This document shows positions 8,508-16,600 of a stretch of 64,000 nt of DNA, piece after piece. The notes below the pieces were generated by a model. That model was not told where the DNA came from. It was given only the letters and a program-made list of their open reading frames with translations, and searched no databases. Numbering within the stretch: position 1 is the first letter of the stretch; every line of letters starts with the position of its first letter. The position numbers and the translations under genes are program-made. This DNA is from an uncultured Chlorobiaceae bacterium (GTDB taxonomy: Bacteria; Bacteroidota; Chlorobiia; Chlorobiales; Chlorobiaceae): assembly GCA_903994365.1 (NCBI GenBank), contig CAJEXL010000004.1, forward strand, positions 59,899 through 123,898, in the 5' to 3' direction.

Positions 8508-10727
8508 TTAAGCCTCCTTGACGAATGTGACAAAATTGTTCTGAAAACCTACAGATCCGATAGCTTGGTCAATATCCGTTTTTGAGATCAACTGATTGTG
8601 TGAAGCACCTCTTTTATATGCCCATTTAAGCTGTTTTGAGGTATGACCAAAACCGTGCACCATATAGACAGCATCCTGACGAATGCGCTGGGTTACTTTA
8701 ACTTTGACCGGAAAATCAGATTCAATGCCAGCCTGATTTTTCAAATGGACATAATCTCCATTGGTTAACTGATGCTGTACTGCAATTGCTGTATTGACCC
8801 ACACCTCATTCTCTTGTGCGGTAGCAAGGTCGCCGAGAAAACGGTTATTGGCAGTGCGTCCAAAGGTGAGCATAGGTTTTCTTCCGGTTAACATGCGGTA
8901 ATATCCAGCTGGCGCTTCTGGATGTGGAGTGTATTTTGGTACTGCATCGAATCCGCCAGCTTTGAGCTGTGCTGAGGCAAGTTCCACCTTTCCACTTGGT
9001 GTGTTCAGGTTGAGTGGTTCGCCCGGTTTGCGATAAAGATCAGTTTCCGGCATAACAAGTACGCCTCTCTTTTTAATCTCTTCAAGTGAACTGCCAACAA
9101 GCTTCAGCTTTTTGTCGAGCCCGGCCTCAACGGTTGGAGCAAAAACGCCGTGCAAACCCCACTTATCGGTAATCATTTTGGCAATTTCACTACCAGGCCT
9201 GGAGTCAAACATGGGGGGAACAGCTGGTTGACGCAAGGCAATAAAAGGCTTTCGGAAAGCGATAAGATTGTCGAGGTCATCGTAGCGCTCAAGATAGGTG
9301 CATTCAGGCAATACCACATCAACATAGCCGGTCACTTCTGCTGGCAAAACATCCACAGCAACGGAGAAGTCCACTTTCTGCAAAGCATCAAGTGCTGCCT
9401 GCCTGCCGAGCGTCATCGTTTCAGTAAGATTGACCCCGTAGATGAAGAGTGCTTTCACCTCTCCAGAGATTGCCTGTTGCACAATTTCATGTGATGCAAT
9501 GGTGTTTGATGGCGAGTCTTGTGAAAAGAAGGGGTATTTGCTGTGAACCTCTTTTTCATAGGCAGGATGTTCCTGTGCATGAGGAGGTTGTGGAATCGGA
9601 AATGTTTTGAACTCCACAACCCCGCCAGGCATTTTAAAATTACCAACAAGCGCATTGAGAATGAGAATAGCCCGATTTCGCTGGAGTGCATCACCATACC
9701 AGTTTGTACGACGGCCTGAGTGCACAAAAGCTGCTGGAGCGTGGAAAGCAAATTCTCGTGCAACCGTCCTGATGGCATCTGCCGAAATATCTGTTATGAC
9801 AGCAGCCTTTTCAGGAGTCATCTCCTTTACCTCTTTCCAAAGCTCATCAAAGCCGACCGTGTGCTCTTCAACAAACGCTTTATCATAGAGATTTTCTGTT
9901 ATCAGTACGTGCATCATTGCCTGCATCATTGCAATATCTGTTGCTGGTTTAATGGGTAACCAGTGTTCGGCTTTGCCAGCAAGCGTCGAGAATCTTGGAT
10001 CGAAAACCACAATTTTTGCGCCACGGCGTATCCCTTCTGAAATCTCCTGAACAGCGGTATTGTGCATGTTTTCTCCAAAGTGCGTACCAAAGAAAATCAT
10101 GTATTTGCTGTTCTTGATGTCGAATCCTTCAGGTGATCCGCTTGGATAACCATAGGTCAACACTGTCGCTTGTCTTGCAGGGCCACAGCAAAGGTCGTAT
10201 GAGGGTTTGGCAATTTTGTTGACTCCGATTTCTGAAAACATCTTCTTGAAAAATGAGACACCAAAGCCGTGATGAATCATGGCAATTGAGCTTGGCCCAT
10301 ATTGTTCATGGATCTTGTACAACCCACCAGCTACGGCTGTAATCGCTTCATCCCATGAGGCTTTGCGGTAATACTGTTTGCCACCTTTTCGCTCACGAAT
10401 CAAGGGATGAGCCAGTCGGTCAGGATCGTATAGAAGCCCTGTTCCGCCTGTTCCTCGAGGACAGAGCTTGCCGTTGCTGAGAGGATGGTATTCCGAACCG
10501 GTGATTTTGGTGACCCTGCCATTACTGACATGCACGGCTATGCCGCAACGCCAGAAACAGTGTTCGCAGAACGAGTAAACAATTTTTTCACCTTTTCCTT
10601 CAATTGGATTATTGCCCAATCCCGACACAATGCCACTTGGCAATGTTGAGAGTGCGGCTGATCCGGCAAGAAAAAGGGATGATATTTTGATGAAATCTCT
10701 GCGGCTGAAATCGGTGCCATGATTCAT
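8508..10727 (-). CDS. psrA: Molybdopterin oxidoreductase, PsrA/PhsA-like catalytic subunit
   Basis: Catalytic subunit of about 739 residues in the DMSO reductase superfamily. The start at 10727 gives a Tat leader (SRRDFIK, then a hydrophobic stretch), and AAGGAGA lies just upstream. A longer frame to 10802 lacks these advantages. The N-terminal [4Fe-4S] motif is [12 protein letters not shown] with KLCPRG, and the likely Mo-ligand cysteine lies in DLCCGPARQ. Length and motifs fit the polysulfide/thiosulfate reductase branch. Green sulfur bacteria carry such complexes (PSRLC), proposed to oxidise or reduce polysulfide at the periplasmic face. Arsenite or arsenate enzymes are an alternative given the ACR3-like neighbour, but are usually longer; see the rejected list. 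Confidence 0.88.
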   Translation of the reverse strand: MNHGTDFSRRDFIKISSLFLAGSAALSTLPSGIVSGLGNNPIEGKGEKIVYSFCEHCFWRCGIAVHVSNGRVTKITGSEYHPLSNGKLCPRGTGGTGLLYDPDRLAHPLIRERKGGKQYYRKASWDEAITAVAGGLYKIHEQYGPSSIAMIHHGFGVSFFKKMFSEIGVNKIAKPSYDLCCGPARQATVLTYGYPSGSPEGFDIKNSKYMIFFGTHFGENMHNTAVQEISEGIRRGAKIVVFDPRFSTLAGKAEHWLPIKPATDIAMMQAMMHVLITENLYDKAFVEEHTVGFDELWKEVKEMTPEKAAVITDISADAIRTVAREFAFHAPAAFVHSGRRTNWYGDALQRNRAILILNALVGNFKMPGGVVEFKTFPIPQPPHAQEHPAYEKEVHSKYPFFSQDSPSNTIASHEIVQQAISGEVKALFIYGVNLTETMTLGRQAALDALQKVDFSVAVDVLPAEVTGYVDVVLPECTYLERYDDLDNLIAFRKPFIALRQPAVPPMFDSRPGSEIAKMITDKWGLHGVFAPTVEAGLDKKLKLVGSSLEEIKKRGVLVMPETDLYRKPGEPLNLNTPSGKVELASAQLKAGGFDAVPKYTPHPEAPAGYYRMLTGRKPMLTFGRTANNRFLGDLATAQENEVWVNTAIAVQHQLTNGDYVHLKNQAGIESDFPVKVKVTQRIRQDAVYMVHGFGHTSKQLKWAYKRGASHNQLISKTDIDQAIGSVGFQNNFVTFVKEA

Positions 10728-10794
10728 GCACAAGTCTCCTTGCTGATAGTTGATAAAGTTATAAATAGGAAAATGACGTTTGACCTTGCCAGCA

Positions 10795-11781
10795 TCAGGC
10801 AATGGTAACCGGACTGGAATCCGAATCTCCGAAGAGGTGATCCGTGAACTTTATATACCACGCCCCGGCCTGCACCTGCACGATGTATGCCAATGCAATC
10901 AAAAGTGCGGCATCAGTACCTTTTTCGCCGAACACTCCCAATGCAATCGCAAGCGCAATTGAGAGATTCCGCATGACTGTACCGTAAACCAGTGCAATGG
11001 CATCATTTCGAGTGAAAAGCATCTTGCCGATGAGGGTGCTTACGATGAAATTGATCATGTATATCAGCGCCAGCGGCAGAAGGAGATTTGGTAACATGGC
11101 CGGGTTGGCGATGATGCTTTTTGCTTTTAACGCCATTGATACAAACACGATGCCAAGCACACCCAAGGTTGATAATGGCGGAAATTTCGGCTTGAGTTGC
11201 TGATTGTACCTCTTCTCGCCAAAGCGCTTGAGTAACCAGCTCCGGGTGAGAGCACCAAGCGCCAGTGGAAGGAAGACAATCAAGGCTATCTGAAGAAAGA
11301 CTTGCATCAGCGGGATTTCGACCACCGTACCCAAAAGCATTTTGAGGTAAACTGGTGCCAGGAATGAACCAGCGATCAACCCGATAACCGTCATTTTCAC
11401 CGCAGCAGGTACATTGCCTTTCGCAAAACCGGTCCAGGAAATTGTCATTCCTGAGGTAGGTAAGAGCGATGTCAGCAGCAATGCCAACCGAATCATGGGC
11501 TGATGCGGGAAAAACAGCAGGCCGATGCCATAACCGAAGGCGGGCATCAGAAGAAAGTTTATGGCAAGTGTTACGCTTTGCAGCTTGTTTCCGCCAGGCT
11601 TTAAGAGATCGCGGAAATTCATTGTTACCATCATGGGATAGACCATAAGAAATGTCAGGGGTAGAATGGCCGATCGGAGAAAAACCGGATCAGACACTTT
11701 TCCGAATATCAGACCGGCCAACATTGAGAGAGGAATGCTCCAGACCAGATTTTTCTGTAGCCATGAGAGATATTTCCACAT
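10795..11781 (-). CDS. ACR3/BASS-superfamily transporter lacking cysteine
   Basis: Membrane protein of 328 residues with about ten hydrophobic helices. It resembles the ACR3 arsenite efflux/bile-acid:sodium symporter superfamily ([20 protein letters not shown] at 42-61; [19 protein letters not shown] near 270-285). Characterised ACR3 proteins need a conserved cysteine in the fourth helix; here that region reads [18 protein letters not shown] and the whole protein contains no cysteine. Ordinary arsenite export is therefore doubtful, and an anion such as a sulfur oxyanion is a possible substrate (inference). An AAGGA ribosome site precedes ATG 11781. The gene leads the operon containing psrABC, with 67 bp to the psrA-like start, and a shared 19-bp site lies upstream. 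Confidence 0.75.
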   Translation of the reverse strand: MWKYLSWLQKNLVWSIPLSMLAGLIFGKVSDPVFLRSAILPLTFLMVYPMMVTMNFRDLLKPGGNKLQSVTLAINFLLMPAFGYGIGLLFFPHQPMIRLALLLTSLLPTSGMTISWTGFAKGNVPAAVKMTVIGLIAGSFLAPVYLKMLLGTVVEIPLMQVFLQIALIVFLPLALGALTRSWLLKRFGEKRYNQQLKPKFPPLSTLGVLGIVFVSMALKAKSIIANPAMLPNLLLPLALIYMINFIVSTLIGKMLFTRNDAIALVYGTVMRNLSIALAIALGVFGEKGTDAALLIALAYIVQVQAGAWYIKFTDHLFGDSDSSPVTIA

Positions 11782-11913
11782 CGTTGAATTCCTTTATGTT
11801 GAATTGGTTGTTATGCAATGCCAATAACTCATGTTGTAAGGCACCACGGCTGTGCTCCCTAAAACGTATCACGAAATGGTCAGCAGCATTAGCGACGGGA
11901 GCTAAATTTATTT

Positions 11914-11932
11914 ATAATCATATGCTCATAAT
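11914..11932. promoter_or_regulatory. Shared 19-bp operator candidate, copy 2
   Basis: ATAATCATATGCTCATAAT, about 130 bp upstream of the ACR3-like start in the divergent intergenic region. It matches the copy at 12146-12164 (opposite orientation) in 18 of 19 bases. The left half resembles ArsR/SmtB-type boxes (ATA-n-TCA), but the dyad is imperfect. Confidence 0.6.
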
Positions 11933-12145
11933 TTATAAAAATAATGCGATATGTCAAATTTCAGTGAGCATAAATTATTCTTCAAGACTCGGAAAATATG
12001 CGCGATTAAGGTTTTAAGCTATTTTATTATTAGCATTTAGTGCTATCAGGTATGACGCGATATCTATCTTATTCCTTGAGTTAGTGGAAATTTATCTACG
12101 AATTTTGAAACGAGTTTTCTGAAATATCATCTCCGGATTTGCTTT

Positions 12146-12164
12146 ATTATGAGCTTATGATTAT
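12146..12164. promoter_or_regulatory. Shared 19-bp operator candidate, copy 3
   Basis: ATTATGAGCTTATGATTAT, which read on the minus strand is ATAATCATAAGCTCATAAT. It ends 44 bp upstream of the OsmC start. Together with copy 2 it places the same site near both divergent promoters of a 427-bp intergenic region. The remainder of that region is AT-rich and no gene is seen in it. Confidence 0.6.
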
Positions 12165-12208
12165 AATGAAGAATATATTATTTCTAAAATTTTCTATATG
12201 TACTTGCC

Positions 12209-12610
12209 ATGAAAAGCGAGATGATCGTAACATTCGGAGGCGGAAAGAAGGTAAATGCCGATTTTAATGGCTTTACCATTCAGACAGACCAGTCTGTTCA
12301 TGCAGGGGGTGAAGGTTCAGCTCCCGAGCCGTTTTCTCTTTTTCTTGCCTCTATCGGTACCTGTGCAGCAGTTTATGTGTTATCTTTTTGTCAGAACAGA
12401 GGTATTCCTACTGATGAGATCAGGATTGTGCAGTCACATTTTGCCAAGGAGTCGGGTCACGGCATAGGGAAAATTGAGCTTACGATAGAGTTGCCTGTCA
12501 GCTTTCCTGAAAAATACAAGGATGCACTTGTCAGTGCGGCCAATCTTTGTGCTGTTAAAAGGCATATTATGGAGCCACCTGAATTTGTCGTTACAACCAT
12601 TACGCGGTAA
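12209..12610 (+). CDS. OsmC/Ohr-family protein
   Basis: Protein of 133 residues with the OsmC fold; family members reduce organic hydroperoxides or act on persulfides with two cysteines. The two conserved cysteine sites are GTCAAVYVLSFC (near residues 52-62) and NLCAVKRH (near 113). GGEGSAPEPFSLFLASIGTC matches the usual signature around the first cysteine. There is no signal peptide, so it is cytoplasmic. It opens a plus-strand unit with the DUF134 and methyltransferase genes, divergent from the psr-like operon and sharing its operator motif. That suggests a role in handling reactive sulfur or oxidant stress around that enzyme (inference). Confidence 0.85.
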   Translation: MKSEMIVTFGGGKKVNADFNGFTIQTDQSVHAGGEGSAPEPFSLFLASIGTCAAVYVLSFCQNRGIPTDEIRIVQSHFAKESGHGIGKIELTIELPVSFPEKYKDALVSAANLCAVKRHIMEPPEFVVTTITR

Positions 12611-12632
12611 ATCCATGAATTCAGGATATGCC

Positions 12633-13097
12633 ATGGTGAAAAACAGGAGGGTTGGCAGACCAACAAACTGTCGTTGTGTGGCGGACATGCCAAGAATCTC
12701 CTGCTTTAAGCCGGAAGGTGTTCATCCTGATGCTCTTGAAACGGTATTATTGACGGTTGATGAACTGGAAGCCATCAGGTTGGCGGACAAGGAGGGGTTA
12801 TACCAGGCTGATGCGGCAGTGCAGATGAATGTCTCTCGTCCTACTTTTGGGCGTATTCTTGAAGTTGCCCGTCAAAAAGTAGCTGAAGCCATTGTTGACG
12901 GTAAACAACTCTGTATCCATGGTGGTGTATTCAGGTCTCTCTGCGACAGTGTGCCGACTGATCGTCCCGATATTTGTGTCTGCCCGGGATGTGGTCATGA
13001 GCTTCCACATAAAAAGGGAGAGCCTTGTCGTGAAACAATTTGCCCGCAATGTGGAGTTTCACTGAAACGCAAGGGCGGTTGTATTTCTGAGACTTAA
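12633..13097 (+). CDS. DUF134 (UPF0251) DNA-binding protein with C-terminal zinc-ribbon-like tail
   Basis: Protein of 154 residues starting MVKNRRVGRPTNCRCV, a DUF134 hallmark. The core has a sigma-region-4-like helix-turn-helix: VDELEAIRLADKEGLYQADAA, then VSRPTFGRILEVARQKVAEA. After residue 110 there is a cysteine-rich extension (CVCPGCGHELP, CRETICPQCGVS) that looks like a zinc ribbon and is not part of the minimal domain. An AGGA six bases upstream supports ATG 12633; an ATG at 12615 would add six residues. It follows OsmC closely. DUF134 genes often accompany NifX-like genes, as in this island. It is the best local candidate for binding the 19-bp sites, which is inference. Confidence 0.8.
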   Translation: MVKNRRVGRPTNCRCVADMPRISCFKPEGVHPDALETVLLTVDELEAIRLADKEGLYQADAAVQMNVSRPTFGRILEVARQKVAEAIVDGKQLCIHGGVFRSLCDSVPTDRPDICVCPGCGHELPHKKGEPCRETICPQCGVSLKRKGGCISET

Positions 13098-13129
13098 GCT
13101 TGACATTTAATCGTTCACTGTTGAATCTC

Positions 13130-13786
13130 ATGTGTGGCACCTGGAACAGTCCCGATAAATTTAATCGCGAGGCATCGAAATGGGATGAGAATCCTCGGCG
13201 CAAGGCACTTGCTTTGGCGGTTTCGAGGGCAATCGTCGCGGCTGTAAAACCTTCTGAAACAATGTGCGCACTGGAATTCGGGTGTGGCACAGGTTTGGTT
13301 ACCCTTGAGATTGCACCACTGGTGAAAAGGCTTTCAGCAGTTGATACCTCAACGGAAATGGTCGCGGTGCTCAATGAGAAAATCAGAGTATTGCGAGTAG
13401 CCAATATTGAAACTTTCTGTATTGATTTGTTAGCATCTGCCGGGTTTGGTGAGCATGAACACCGCTTTGATTTGATCTACAGCAGCATGACTCTTCACCA
13501 TATCGATGATACGGAAGGGTTTTTGAATCGACTCTCAACTCTTCTTTGTTCTGGTGGAATTATGGCGCTGGCTGATCTTGATCTGGAAGATGGTTCGTTT
13601 CATGATGATCCGCAGGAGAAGGTGCATCACGGGTTTGACCGTGTAGAACTGTCTGCTCAACTGCACGCTGAAGGGTTGCAGGTAATCTCGTTCGAAACCA
13701 TTTACACGATGGAAAAAGTTAACGGCTCAGGTAAAACGGTTGCTTATCCTGTATTTTTGGTTATTGCAATAAAGGCAACGGTTTGA
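13130..13786 (+). CDS. Class I SAM-dependent methyltransferase
   Basis: Methyltransferase of about 218 residues. SAM-binding motif I is ALEFGCGTGLVTLEIA, the post-I acidic residue is in AVDTSTEMV, and motif II/III regions are FDLIYSSMTLHHID and GGIMALADLD. The substrate cannot be told: the fold is shared by enzymes acting on small molecules, lipids and arsenic. An upstream TTG at 13100 would add ten residues; neither start has a clear ribosome site, and the domain begins at FNREASKWD, so ATG 13130 was chosen. It is the last gene of the OsmC-DUF134 unit. Confidence 0.75.
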   Translation: MCGTWNSPDKFNREASKWDENPRRKALALAVSRAIVAAVKPSETMCALEFGCGTGLVTLEIAPLVKRLSAVDTSTEMVAVLNEKIRVLRVANIETFCIDLLASAGFGEHEHRFDLIYSSMTLHHIDDTEGFLNRLSTLLCSGGIMALADLDLEDGSFHDDPQEKVHHGFDRVELSAQLHAEGLQVISFETIYTMEKVNGSGKTVAYPVFLVIAIKATV

Positions 13787-13861
13787 GTAAGCTTGTGATG
13801 TATTGATGAGCACCACAGAATGGAATGGCTTTTTCGGGAAAGATGAAATCGCAATATTATC

Positions 13862-14530
13862 ATGTTCAAACGAGCTGTATTTGTTATAGGTGGAGTATTT
13901 GCAGTTATATTTTTGTTCATCGGGTGCAACAGTCAGCCGCTGAAGGTCGTTGATCATGACGGCAATAGTTATCCCGTTGTTCAGATTGGTACAATGCAAT
14001 GGATGGGAAAAAATCTTGATGTTGTACACTATCGCAATGGTGATGCGATTCCGGAAGTGAAGGATCACAACGAGTGGGCAACTCTCACAACTGGTGCCTG
14101 GTGTTACAACGACAATAAGCCGGATAATGGAGCAACGTATGGCAAGCTTTACAACTGGTATGCCGTGGTAGATCCGAGAGGTCTTGCACCAAATGGCTGG
14201 CATGTAGCTACCGATGCTGAGTGGAGTGCACTCTGTGATCATTTTGATGGAGCAGAAAATGCCGGTGGTGCACTCAAATCCAAAGGTGCCTGGAAAGGGT
14301 CGGATGAGGGATTGGTGAATAAGAGCGGGTTTGCTGCTCTGCCCGCTGGAGCACGGCGGGATACCGATGGGGAATTTATGTTGCCAGGGGAATACAGCCG
14401 GTTATGGACATCAACGGAATTAACGCCAATCAGCGCGTGGGGGCGCTCCCTTGGTTATTTTGATGCGGCATTGCGAAAAGGCAAGGCGAGTAAAAAAACG
14501 GGTTTTTCAGTTCGGTGTGTCAAAGATTAA
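13862..14530 (+). CDS. FISUMP-domain lipoprotein
   Basis: Exported lipoprotein of 222 residues. The N-terminus (VFAVIFLFIGCNS) has a lipobox with Cys near residue 21. The rest is the Fibrobacter succinogenes major paralogous domain: VQIGTMQWMGKNLDV, YGKLYNWYAVVDPRGLAPNG, GWHVATDAEWSAL, LPAGARRDTDGEF, RLWTSTE and a C-terminal SVRCVKD. Such proteins are numerous in Bacteroidetes/Chlorobi and are surface-located; no biochemical role is established. It stands alone between the methyltransferase and sqr. Confidence 0.85.
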   Translation: MFKRAVFVIGGVFAVIFLFIGCNSQPLKVVDHDGNSYPVVQIGTMQWMGKNLDVVHYRNGDAIPEVKDHNEWATLTTGAWCYNDNKPDNGATYGKLYNWYAVVDPRGLAPNGWHVATDAEWSALCDHFDGAENAGGALKSKGAWKGSDEGLVNKSGFAALPAGARRDTDGEFMLPGEYSRLWTSTELTPISAWGRSLGYFDAALRKGKASKKTGFSVRCVKD

Positions 14531-14914
14531 CCGCAATGGTGCTTTGACTGCAATCAAGACATGCGAATGTGGCCAATTCTTTTTCTTTTCAAGAGGTTGC
14601 ATGTTGTCGTGTGAACTTGTAAAGTCATGTTTGTTTTACTAATCATTCAAATAATACTTCAATGAATATTGATCGTCTTGTGTTTGCTGTTGCGGGTTGT
14701 TTTGTACTGACAAGTGTTTTGCTCTCTGTTTATTTTAATCAAAATTGGCTCTGATTTACGGGTTTTGTGGGGCTGAACCTTTTTCAGGCTGCATTTACAG
14801 GGTTTTGCCCGCTTGCTAAAATTCTCAAGGCTGTTGGTGTCGAGCCTGGTACTGCCTTTAAATAGCATTGCGCGAAGCGCATTTATTTCGAACAATTGAA
14901 AACATTGAGTTGCT
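14531..14914 (+). promoter_or_regulatory. Intergenic region upstream of sqr with a direct repeat
   Basis: About 385 bp without a credible gene. It contains two copies of ATTTACgGGTTTTG: 14754-14767, and 14793-14807 with one extra A. They are 39 bp apart, roughly 110-160 bp before the sqr start. They could be regulator half-sites or chance; promoter elements are not clear by eye. Confidence 0.35.
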
Positions 14915-16369
14915 ATGGCAAAGGTAGTTGTTTTAGGCGCGGGGGTTTCTGGCCATACCGCAGCTTCGTTTCTCAAAAAGAAACTTGGCAAACATCATGA
15001 GGTTGTTGTTGTTACTCCGAACGCATATTACCAGTGGATTCCTTCAAACATCTGGGTTGGCGTCGGGCAGATGTCCATAGATGATGTTCGTTTTGAACTG
15101 AAAAAGGTCTATGATCGCTGGGGTATTATCCTGAAACAGGCAAAAGCCATTGAAATCCACCCTGAAGGTGATGATGAGATTGCAAAAGGGTATGTAACCA
15201 TTGAATACACCGATGGGGTTTATGATGGTTATACCGAGAAGGTCGATTATGATTATCTCGTTAATGCCACTGGACCAAAACTTAATTTTGAGGCAACCCC
15301 TGGTTTGGGACCCGATAAGAACAGCTTTTCCGTCTGTACTTATGGCCATGCTGCTCAAGCGTGGGAGAATCTTCAGGGGATTATCGCCAAAATGAAGGCT
15401 GGACAAAAGCAGCGTATTTTGATTGGTACTGGTCACGCTATGGCAACGTGTCAGGGCGCAGCGTTTGAGTACATTCTCAATGTGGCGTATGAGGTTTCAA
15501 AGCTTGGTCTCAGCAAGATGGCACAGATTACCTGGATATCCAACGAGTATGAGCTTGGGGATTTTGGTATGGCTGGCGCTTTCATCAATCGTGGTGGTTA
15601 CTACACTCCAACGAAGGTCTTCACTGAATCGCTGATGGCAGAGTATGGCATCAACTGGATACGTCGTGCTGGCGTGTATAAGGTTGAGCCGGGTAAAGTT
15701 TTTTATGAGACGCTTGAGGGCGAAGAGAAGACTCAGGAGTTTGATTTTGCCATGTTGATTCCCTCATTTTCAGGGGTTGGTATGACGGCGTTTGACAAGG
15801 CAGGTAATGATATTACCGATCAGATGTTTGCTCCCAACAAGTTCATGAAGGTCGATGCTGACTATGCCGCTAAACCTTTTGAAAAGTGGGATGCTGCCGA
15901 TTGGCCATCTGTGTATCAAAGCCCTCTCTACGACAATATTTTTGCCCCGGGGATTGCCTTTGCACCTCCGCACCCGATTTCCAAACCAATGACGAGCCCG
16001 AGTGGTCGACAGATTTTTCCGACCGCACCTCGTACGGGTATGCCTGCAGGTGTTATGGGCAAAATTGTGGCGCTTAATATTGCTGAAAGAATTCAGGGCG
16101 CAACGGAGTTCAAGCACAAGGCTTCAATGAGCAGAATGGGAGCGGCCTGCGTTGTCTCCGCAGGATTCGGTTCGTTCGATGGCCTTGGCGCTTCCATGAC
16201 GCTTTTTCCGGTTGTTCCTGACTGGAACAAGTATCCTGAATGGGGTCGCGATATGGATTATTCTCTGGGTGAAGCAGGTTTGGCAGGGCACTGGTTGAAA
16301 GTGATTCTGCACTATCTCTTTTTCCACAAGGCAAAAGGTTACCCTTTCTGGTGGCTGATTCCAGAGTAA
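14915..16369 (+). CDS. sqr: Sulfide:quinone oxidoreductase
   Basis: Flavoprotein of 484 residues oxidising sulfide to polysulfide/sulfur and reducing quinone at the membrane. The FAD-binding Rossmann motif is at the N-terminus (VVVLGAGVSGHTAASFL). The three cysteines of the SQR redox centre are visible at about residues 141 (SVCTYGHA), 179 (ATCQGAAF) and 412 (ACVVSAGF). The C-terminus is amphipathic/hydrophobic (HWLKVILHYLFFHKAKGYPF), fitting peripheral membrane attachment. Green sulfur bacteria encode several SQR types; length and the large insert near residues 85-110 suggest one of the longer types, not further assigned. A 50-residue ORF follows on the same strand. Confidence 0.93.
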   Translation: MAKVVVLGAGVSGHTAASFLKKKLGKHHEVVVVTPNAYYQWIPSNIWVGVGQMSIDDVRFELKKVYDRWGIILKQAKAIEIHPEGDDEIAKGYVTIEYTDGVYDGYTEKVDYDYLVNATGPKLNFEATPGLGPDKNSFSVCTYGHAAQAWENLQGIIAKMKAGQKQRILIGTGHAMATCQGAAFEYILNVAYEVSKLGLSKMAQITWISNEYELGDFGMAGAFINRGGYYTPTKVFTESLMAEYGINWIRRAGVYKVEPGKVFYETLEGEEKTQEFDFAMLIPSFSGVGMTAFDKAGNDITDQMFAPNKFMKVDADYAAKPFEKWDAADWPSVYQSPLYDNIFAPGIAFAPPHPISKPMTSPSGRQIFPTAPRTGMPAGVMGKIVALNIAERIQGATEFKHKASMSRMGAACVVSAGFGSFDGLGASMTLFPVVPDWNKYPEWGRDMDYSLGEAGLAGHWLKVILHYLFFHKAKGYPFWWLIPE

Positions 16370-16409
16370 CCGTTTCGGATACGATATTTTAATGTTTAAA
16401 ATTAAAATT

Positions 16410-16562
16410 ATGAATAAAGTCAAAGCATATTATGATGAGGCTTATCCTCCGGTACCCTCAAAAGCGACACTCTATTGGCGGAAAAACCTTGTTTGGCAGC
16501 TCTTTCGGTTTCTTGTGTTAAATGTTAAAATCATGCGAATTGTGGTTGGTGGGCACTCTTGA
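16410..16562 (+). CDS. Small basic protein of 50 residues behind sqr
   Basis: Short frame from ATG 16410 to TGA 16562, in frame with another ATG at 16392 that would add six residues. The sequence starts MNKVKAYYDEAYPPVPSK, then has an aromatic, basic hydrophobic part (WRKNLVWQLFRFLVLNVKI) and ends VGGHS. Composition suggests an amphipathic membrane-surface helix. It lies 40 bp after sqr on the same strand, with no obvious terminator between, so co-transcription is likely. No strong ribosome site is visible. No family is assigned; a role as a small partner of SQR is speculation. Confidence 0.5.
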   Translation: MNKVKAYYDEAYPPVPSKATLYWRKNLVWQLFRFLVLNVKIMRIVVGGHS

Positions 16563-16600
16563 TGATGACAATGCCAACGAATAATATATAAACAGTTATA

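Noticed and set aside
6940..11781. Arsenite oxidase (Arx/Aio) or respiratory arsenate reductase operon, suggested by ACR3-like plus molybdoenzyme
   Set aside because: The catalytic subunit is about 739 residues with Psr/Phs-like motifs, shorter than Arr/Arx proteins; the transporter lacks the arsenite-pump cysteine; no arsR, arsC or arr-type chaperone is present. Not fully excluded.
14659..14991. Minus-strand ORF of 110 residues overlapping the sqr start
   Set aside because: It lies antisense to the start of a well-supported gene and its translation has no family features.
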